This document shows positions 22,299 through 25,967 of a DNA stretch of 25,967 nt, piece by piece. A program made the position numbers and the translations under genes. Positions within the stretch are counted from its first letter, which is position 1, and every line of letters starts with the position of its first letter. The notes under the pieces were generated by a model. That model searched no databases, had not been told where the DNA came from, and saw only the letters and a list, made by a program, of their open reading frames with translations. Location: assembly GCA_023424095.1 (NCBI GenBank), contig JAFAEG010000095.1, positions 1 to 25,967 on the forward strand, given 5' to 3'. The DNA is from Pseudomonadota bacterium. Lineage in GTDB: Bacteria > Pseudomonadota > Alphaproteobacteria > Sphingomonadales > Sphingomonadaceae.

Positions 22299-23165
22299 AT
22301 GACCCAGGACAAGCAGCAAGCCGCGATCCGGCTCTACGATGCCTTCACCCATGGCGGCATGGACCGGCGCAGCTTCATGGCCGAATTGACCCGCATCGCC
22401 GGTGGCGCCGCCGCGGCCAGCGCCCTGCTTGCCGGCATTCCGGGCAGCGCCAGCGCCGCGCCGCTGGTGGCCGATGACGACCGCCGGATCGACGCGGCAA
22501 TGATCAGCCTGCCCGTCGCTGCAGACCGCCGGATCGCCAGCTATCGCGCTCGTCCACGCGGCGCAGCCGATCGCCCGGCCGTGATCGTCGTGCATGAAAA
22601 TCGCGGTCTCACCCCGCACATTCGCGACGTCGCCCGCCGGCTCGCTGTGGCCGGCTATGAGGCGCATGCGCTGGATTTCCTCACCCCGGCCGGCGGCACG
22701 CCCACCGACGAGGACCGCGCCCGCGAACTGATCGGCGCGCTGGATCTACACCAGGCCGTGGCCGATGGCGCCGCGGTCGCCAACATCCTGTCCGGCGGCG
22801 GGCGCAAGGTCGGCATTACCGGCTTCTGCTGGGGCGGCTCGATGGTCCACCGCGTCACCCTGGCGGCAGGTGCCGACATCGCCGCCGGGGTGTCCTTCTA
22901 CGGCCCGGCGCCCGCGCCGAGCGAGGCGGTCAGGCTGCACTCGCCGGTGCTGATCCTGCTCGCCGAGCGTGACGACCGGGTCAATTCGACCGCGGGCCCC
23001 TATCTCGAAGCCACACGCGCGGCGGGCAAGGACGTGCGCGCGATCACCTATCCCGGCACCGAGCACGCCTTCCACAATGACACCTCCACCGCCCGCTACA
23101 ATCGCGAAGCGGCGGAAGCAGCCTGGCGCGAGACCCTAGCCTTCTTCGGCCGCTACCTCGCCTGA
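22299..23165 (+). CDS. Dienelactone hydrolase family protein with Tat signal
   Basis: 288 residues. A twin-arginine motif DRRSFM (Arg23-Arg24) precedes a hydrophobic stretch and a likely cleavage site after SASA (~residue 53), so it is probably exported folded to the periplasm. The hydrolase has the dienelactone-hydrolase arrangement: Glu100 in VHENRGL, nucleophile Cys177 in GFCWGGS, an Asp in ERDDRVN (~225-226) and His in GTEHAFHN (~256). The cysteine nucleophile is typical of the family. The chosen ATG at 22299 (MTQDKQQAAI) leaves about 20 residues before the Tat motif, a longer n-region than usual but found in this family. It lies in one unit with a GST, which suggests breakdown of reactive or aromatic-derived compounds. 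Confidence 0.9.
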   Translation: MTQDKQQAAIRLYDAFTHGGMDRRSFMAELTRIAGGAAAASALLAGIPGSASAAPLVADDDRRIDAAMISLPVAADRRIASYRARPRGAADRPAVIVVHENRGLTPHIRDVARRLAVAGYEAHALDFLTPAGGTPTDEDRARELIGALDLHQAVADGAAVANILSGGGRKVGITGFCWGGSMVHRVTLAAGADIAAGVSFYGPAPAPSEAVRLHSPVLILLAERDDRVNSTAGPYLEATRAAGKDVRAITYPGTEHAFHNDTSTARYNREAAEAAWRETLAFFGRYLA

Positions 23166-23179
23166 CCGGATCGCGGAAG

Positions 23180-23204
23180 GATCGCCCGGCAGCGCCGGGC
23201 GATC
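23180..23204. terminator. Symmetric hairpin between convergent genes
   Basis: GATCGCCCGGC-AGC-GCCGGGCGATC is a perfect 11-bp stem placed between the hydrolase stop (23165) and the exbD stop (23208). No T-run follows on either strand, so it may act as a bidirectional barrier or mRNA 3'-end stabiliser and not as a classical terminator. Confidence 0.5.
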
Positions 23205-23207
23205 AGC

Positions 23208-23624
23208 TCAGAAGTCGCGGTAGCGCTCGTTGCCGACGAAACCCATTGAGGGGATGTTGGCACGCTTGATCTCGGCCAGCACGCCATCGACCACTTCGTA
23301 GCGCGCCTCCGGGTCCGGTTCGAACTGCAGTTCCGGGGGTCGGCTGGCAGCGCCGACCTGCTGGAGCAGGCTGCGCAGACCCGCACGATCCACCGCGATG
23401 CCGTTCCACAAAGTGGCGCCTTCCCGAGTCACGACCAATTTGTTGCGTTCCGGGTCGGGCGTCGGCGGCGGCGGCCCTCCGGTGGGCAGGTCGATCGGCA
23501 CGGAGTGGCTCTGGATGGGGATGGTGATGATGAACATGATCAGGAGCACGAGCATGACATCGATCAGCGGCGTCGTGTTCACATCGCACATCGGGGTGTC
23601 GTCGGACCTTTGCGTGATCGCCAT
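23208..23624 (-). CDS. ExbD/TolR family biopolymer transport protein (third exbD of the cluster)
   Basis: 138 residues. A short N-terminal tail and the motif CDVNTTPLIDVMLVLLIMF contain the single transmembrane helix and its conserved membrane Asp (proton path); a periplasmic domain follows, ending GFVGNERYRDF. It would form a channel with ExbB that energises TonB. It is closely similar to the preceding exbD over the transmembrane helix (TPLIDVMLVLLIMFIITIPI identical) and the C-terminal end (MGFVGNERYRDF identical), so the two are tandem duplicates. The 123-bp gap to the previous exbD includes a 9-bp-stem hairpin. Confidence 0.92.
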   Translation of the reverse strand: MAITQRSDDTPMCDVNTTPLIDVMLVLLIMFIITIPIQSHSVPIDLPTGGPPPPTPDPERNKLVVTREGATLWNGIAVDRAGLRSLLQQVGAASRPPELQFEPDPEARYEVVDGVLAEIKRANIPSMGFVGNERYRDF

Positions 23625-23692
23625 GCTCAGCCTCCCTATTGGACGCCGTCATGTTACACCATTACGTCCGGATCACCAATGCCCGAATGCGA

Positions 23693-23722
23693 AGCGGGCG
23701 GCCCGTCTCCGGACCGCCCGCT
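23693..23722 (-). other. Hairpin between the second and third exbD genes
   Basis: AGCGGGCGG (23693-23701) pairs perfectly with CCGCCCGCT (23714-23722) in the gap after the second exbD. There is no T-run, so it may be a partial terminator or an RNA processing and stability element setting the level of the third ExbD. Confidence 0.45.
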
Positions 23723-23747
23723 GGCTCTTCAATTCATCGAGGCGCGA

Positions 23748-24176
23748 TCAGAAGTCCCGATAGCGCTCGTTGCCGACGAAGCCCATCGACTCGACGTTGG
23801 CGCGCTTGATCACCGCAAGCACCTCGTCGACCAGTTCGAACCGGGCCTCGGCATCGGGTTCCAGCTGCAATTCCGGCACCGGACGAAGCGTCGTCGTCTG
23901 GTCCAGATATTGACGCAGCTGCACCAGATTGACCGGCGCGCCGTTCCACAGAACTTCGCCAGCGGGGCCGACGTAGATCTTGTTCCGCTCCGGATCGACC
24001 GGCGGCGGGGTATTGTTGGGATCATTCACCGGCAGATCGATCTTCACCGCGTGGGTCTGGATCGGAATGGTGATGATGAACATGATCAGGAGCACCAGCA
24101 TGACGTCGATCAACGGCGTCGTGTTGATGTCCATCATCGGCTCACCACTGTCGGTGTCGGCTACCGCTGCACCCAT
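23748..24176 (-). CDS. ExbD/TolR family biopolymer transport protein (second exbD)
   Basis: 142 residues. The cytoplasmic tail MGAAVADTDSGEPMMDINTT leads to one transmembrane helix (PLIDVMLVLLIMFIITIPI) with the conserved Asp, then a periplasmic domain ending ESMGFVGNERYRDF. It is closely related to the third exbD and less to the first. It belongs to the tonB-exbB-exbD operon and starts 44 bases after the first exbD. Several operons of this kind carry two ExbD proteins (Xanthomonas is a known case where the second is needed only for some substrates); a third copy is unusual. Confidence 0.93.
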   Translation of the reverse strand: MGAAVADTDSGEPMMDINTTPLIDVMLVLLIMFIITIPIQTHAVKIDLPVNDPNNTPPPVDPERNKIYVGPAGEVLWNGAPVNLVQLRQYLDQTTTLRPVPELQLEPDAEARFELVDEVLAVIKRANVESMGFVGNERYRDF

Positions 24177-24220
24177 AACTCAAACTCCTGAATAGGCTCT
24201 TCCGGGCTTGTGGCCTGGTC

Positions 24221-24709
24221 TTATTCCGCGCCCTGACCGATGCTGCCCTTCGGCGTCGGCTCGGAGATGAAGCCGACCCGCGCGAAACCTGCGCGCTGCA
24301 TGGTGAAGATGGCCCCGCCAATACAACGATAGGGCGTGTTGACGTCACCCCGGATGTGGACTTCCGGCAGCTCATCGACCGCGCCGAACAAGGCTTCCTG
24401 CCGGGCGATCTCGTCCTCGAGCGCCTTCACGCCGCGGTTCAACAGGTCTTCCGAATTGACCCGCGTCAGCTCCCAATACACTTCGCACGTGCCACCGACC
24501 CCTCGGATCGACAGGTTGACGTTCTCGGGCTTCGTCGTCGTCGCCTTGAACTCGACCTTCGGCAGGTTGAGCGGAACCGATTGCAGTGCGACCGGAACGG
24601 CAATGAGGAAGATGATCAGCAGCACGAGCATCACGTCCACGAGCGGCGTCGTGTTGATGTCGGAGATCGGGGTTTCTTCACCGCCGTCGCCGCCGACTTG
24701 CATCGCCAT
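24221..24709 (-). CDS. exbD: ExbD/TolR family biopolymer transport protein (first exbD)
   Basis: 162 residues. SDINTTPLVDVMLVLLIIF holds the transmembrane helix with its conserved Asp; the periplasmic domain is longer than in the other two copies and contains two cysteines (GTCEVYWE and YRCIGGAI) that could form a disulfide. The end is SEPTPKGSIGQGAE, without the NERYRDF tail of its paralogues. Directly downstream of exbB, it is the most likely basic ExbD partner of the channel. An 89-bp gap with a hairpin separates it from exbB. Confidence 0.93.
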   Translation of the reverse strand: MAMQVGGDGGEETPISDINTTPLVDVMLVLLIIFLIAVPVALQSVPLNLPKVEFKATTTKPENVNLSIRGVGGTCEVYWELTRVNSEDLLNRGVKALEDEIARQEALFGAVDELPEVHIRGDVNTPYRCIGGAIFTMQRAGFARVGFISEPTPKGSIGQGAE

Positions 24710-24755
24710 GTCTGTGTTTCCTTAGCTCTAGATTCAGACGCCCCGGAGGGCCGCG

Positions 24756-24792
24756 GCCTGCGCGACGGAGAGATTATCCCCGCCGCGCAGGC
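24756..24792 (-). other. Hairpin between exbB and the first exbD
   Basis: GCCTGCGCG (24756-24764) pairs perfectly with CGCGCAGGC (24784-24792), with an inner GGGGA/TCTCC stem on the minus strand. No T-run follows. Its place fits an element that reduces downstream expression or protects the exbB 3' end, giving more ExbB than ExbD. Confidence 0.45.
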
Positions 24793-24798
24793 ACTGCG

Positions 24799-25602
24799 TC
24801 AGGCCTTGTTGATCGACGGACCGCCAGCCGGCTTCGGCGGCGAACCGGCACCCGGACCGCCAGCGGTCGGAGCGGCCGGACGGGCCGGAGCAGCGGGACG
24901 CGCCGGAGCGGCAGCCGTCTGCGGCTTCACCTGACCGCCCGACATCATGTAGCCGTGCAGGTCGTTGGAGAACTTGCCGAGGTCTTCCTGGATCTGCTTG
25001 TTGCGGCGCATCAGCCAGTTGTACTGCATGACCGCCGGCACCGCGACCGCGAGGCCGAGTGCGGTCATGACCAGCGCTTCACCGACCGGACCGGCGACCG
25101 CGTCGATCGACGCCTGACCGGACGCACCGATCCGGATCAGCGCGCGATAAATGCCGACGACGGTACCGAACAGACCGATGAACGGCGCGGTCGAACCCAC
25201 GGTGGCGAGCAGAGCCAGGCCCGAGGTCAGCTTCGAGGTGATCGCACCCTGGCTGCGCGCGAGGCTGCCGAGCATCCAGTCATGCTGGTCGATCGGATCG
25301 GTCAGCTTGGTGTGCTGCTCCTGGGCGCGCATACCATCGTCGACGATCTGGCGATAGGCGCCATTCTTGTCGAGCTTGGCCGTGCCGTCCTTGATGCTGG
25401 GCGCGCTCCAGAAACCGGCGCGTACCCGGCGGGTCTCGCGCAGAATCTTCTGCTGCTCGAACATCTTGACGAAGAAGACGTACCAGGACGCCACCGACAT
25501 GATAACGAGAATGATGGCGGTCGCCCATGCGACCGGGCCGCCTTCAATGATGGATTCGATGATCCCGACGTCTTGGAAGCCGCCGCCGCCTTCTGCTGCC
25601 AT
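24799..25602 (-). CDS. exbB: MotA/TolQ/ExbB family proton channel protein
   Basis: 267 residues. Three transmembrane regions are visible: AWATAIILVIMSVASWYVFF near the start, LALLATVGSTAPFIGLFGTVVG in the middle and EALVMTALGLAVAVPAVMQYNWL; the last two hold the conserved GSTAPFIGLFGTV and ALGLAVAVPAV motifs. It forms the pentameric inner-membrane stator with ExbD that uses the proton gradient to drive TonB. An N-terminal extension (MAAEGGGGFQD) precedes the first helix, and the C-terminal tail is rich in Ala/Pro/Gly (AAPARPAAPARPAAPT repeats), which is not part of the core fold. It lies 74 bases downstream of tonB. Confidence 0.95.
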   Translation of the reverse strand: MAAEGGGGFQDVGIIESIIEGGPVAWATAIILVIMSVASWYVFFVKMFEQQKILRETRRVRAGFWSAPSIKDGTAKLDKNGAYRQIVDDGMRAQEQHTKLTDPIDQHDWMLGSLARSQGAITSKLTSGLALLATVGSTAPFIGLFGTVVGIYRALIRIGASGQASIDAVAGPVGEALVMTALGLAVAVPAVMQYNWLMRRNKQIQEDLGKFSNDLHGYMMSGGQVKPQTAAAPARPAAPARPAAPTAGGPGAGSPPKPAGGPSINKA

Positions 25603-25676
25603 AACCGTATTCCTCTTCTCAAAATTCTAGGTTGGATCCGTAGGGCGAAATGCCCGGAAATTAGGCGATTTGAATA

Positions 25677-25967
25677 TTAATCGTCGGGGAGGACCCAACG
25701 AATGGACTGGGAATAGGAACCAGCCACATTCTGGCCATCGCGCGTCGCCGGGGTAAACCGGAAGCGGCGCTGTGCGAGGCTGCAGGCCGTGCTGTCGAGC
25801 GACGAATTGCCGCTTGAGCCTGAAACCGTGCAACCCGTCGCGCGTCCGTTGGCATCAACCGTAAGGGTGATGCGGGTGGTGCCGGAAGCGCCCGCACGGA
25901 TCGCCGAAGACGGATAGTCCGCATTGCTGACCGAACCACTTCGCAGCCGCGCGGGCGTCGGCGGAGC
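25677..25967 (-). CDS. tonB: TonB energy transducer, C-terminal domain (5' truncated by window edge)
   Basis: The last 96 residues are present, ending at a TAA (25679-25677); the N-terminus and membrane anchor lie beyond the window. The sequence shows the TonB C-terminal fold: NADYPSSAIRAGASGTTRITLTVDANGRATGCTV, then STACSLAQRRFRFTPATRDG, closing SIRWVLPDD. This domain grips the TonB box of outer-membrane receptors such as the one at the left end of the window. It is the first visible gene of tonB-exbB-exbD-exbD-exbD, all on the minus strand. Confidence 0.9.
   Translation of the reverse strand, partial: APPTPARLRSGSVSNADYPSSAIRAGASGTTRITLTVDANGRATGCTVSGSSGNSSLDSTACSLAQRRFRFTPATRDGQNVAGSYSQSIRWVLPDD

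Overview
The window is GC-rich chromosomal DNA from an alphaproteobacterium, most likely a member of the Sphingomonadales. This is judged from gene families and style: a TonB-dependent receptor with a glycine-rich insert, TonB/ExbB with several ExbD proteins, a GTA-type terminase, DUF1192, DUF4112 and DUF4230 proteins, nadA-nadC, and many ATGA stop/start overlaps. No database search was possible. No IS element, CRISPR array or replication origin was seen.

Layout. 1-652 is the 3' end of a TonB-dependent receptor. 649-3054 (minus) holds a phage/GTA-type terminase large subunit and a terminase-small-subunit-like gene, separated by dispersed repeats and a minus-strand terminator; no portal or capsid genes follow. 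3461-4522 is an AT-richer, probably acquired gene: a type ISP-like restriction enzyme that keeps its N-terminal nuclease motif and C-terminal specificity region but lacks the methyltransferase core. 4577-4707 looks like a free-standing small RNA gene. 4862-7305 holds rpsA, ihfB and tRNA-Leu(UAA). 7322-9577 holds a PilZ protein, an orphan solute-binding lipoprotein and a DUF4112 protein. 9574-11428 (minus) is nadA-nadC. 11491-14811 (minus) is a blaI - blaR1-like (frameshifted) - MBL hydrolase - DUF4230 cluster behind a clear BlaI-type palindrome. 15023-15070 is an isolated plus-strand terminator, probably ending a second small RNA. 15093-17289 (minus) is a quinone oxidoreductase - membrane protein - GST unit. 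17366-20035 holds a DUF1192 gene and clpA. 20110-20216 is a two-stem structured element of unknown family. 20242-21516 (minus) is a membrane adenylate cyclase; 21632-23165 is a GST plus a Tat-exported dienelactone hydrolase; 23208-25967 (minus) is tonB (partial) - exbB - exbD - exbD - exbD.

How the parts fit. The right-hand operon encodes the proton-driven energiser for outer-membrane receptors such as the one at the left edge. nadA and nadC carry out two consecutive steps of NAD synthesis. BlaI/BlaR1 forms a repressor/sensor-protease pair whose operator lies just upstream. Most other genes are housekeeping. The features most worth a second look are the methyltransferase-less restriction enzyme, the orphan terminase pair, the small-RNA candidates (two with CCTCC motifs), the unexplained two-stem element after clpA, the frameshifted M56 protease and the triple exbD set.
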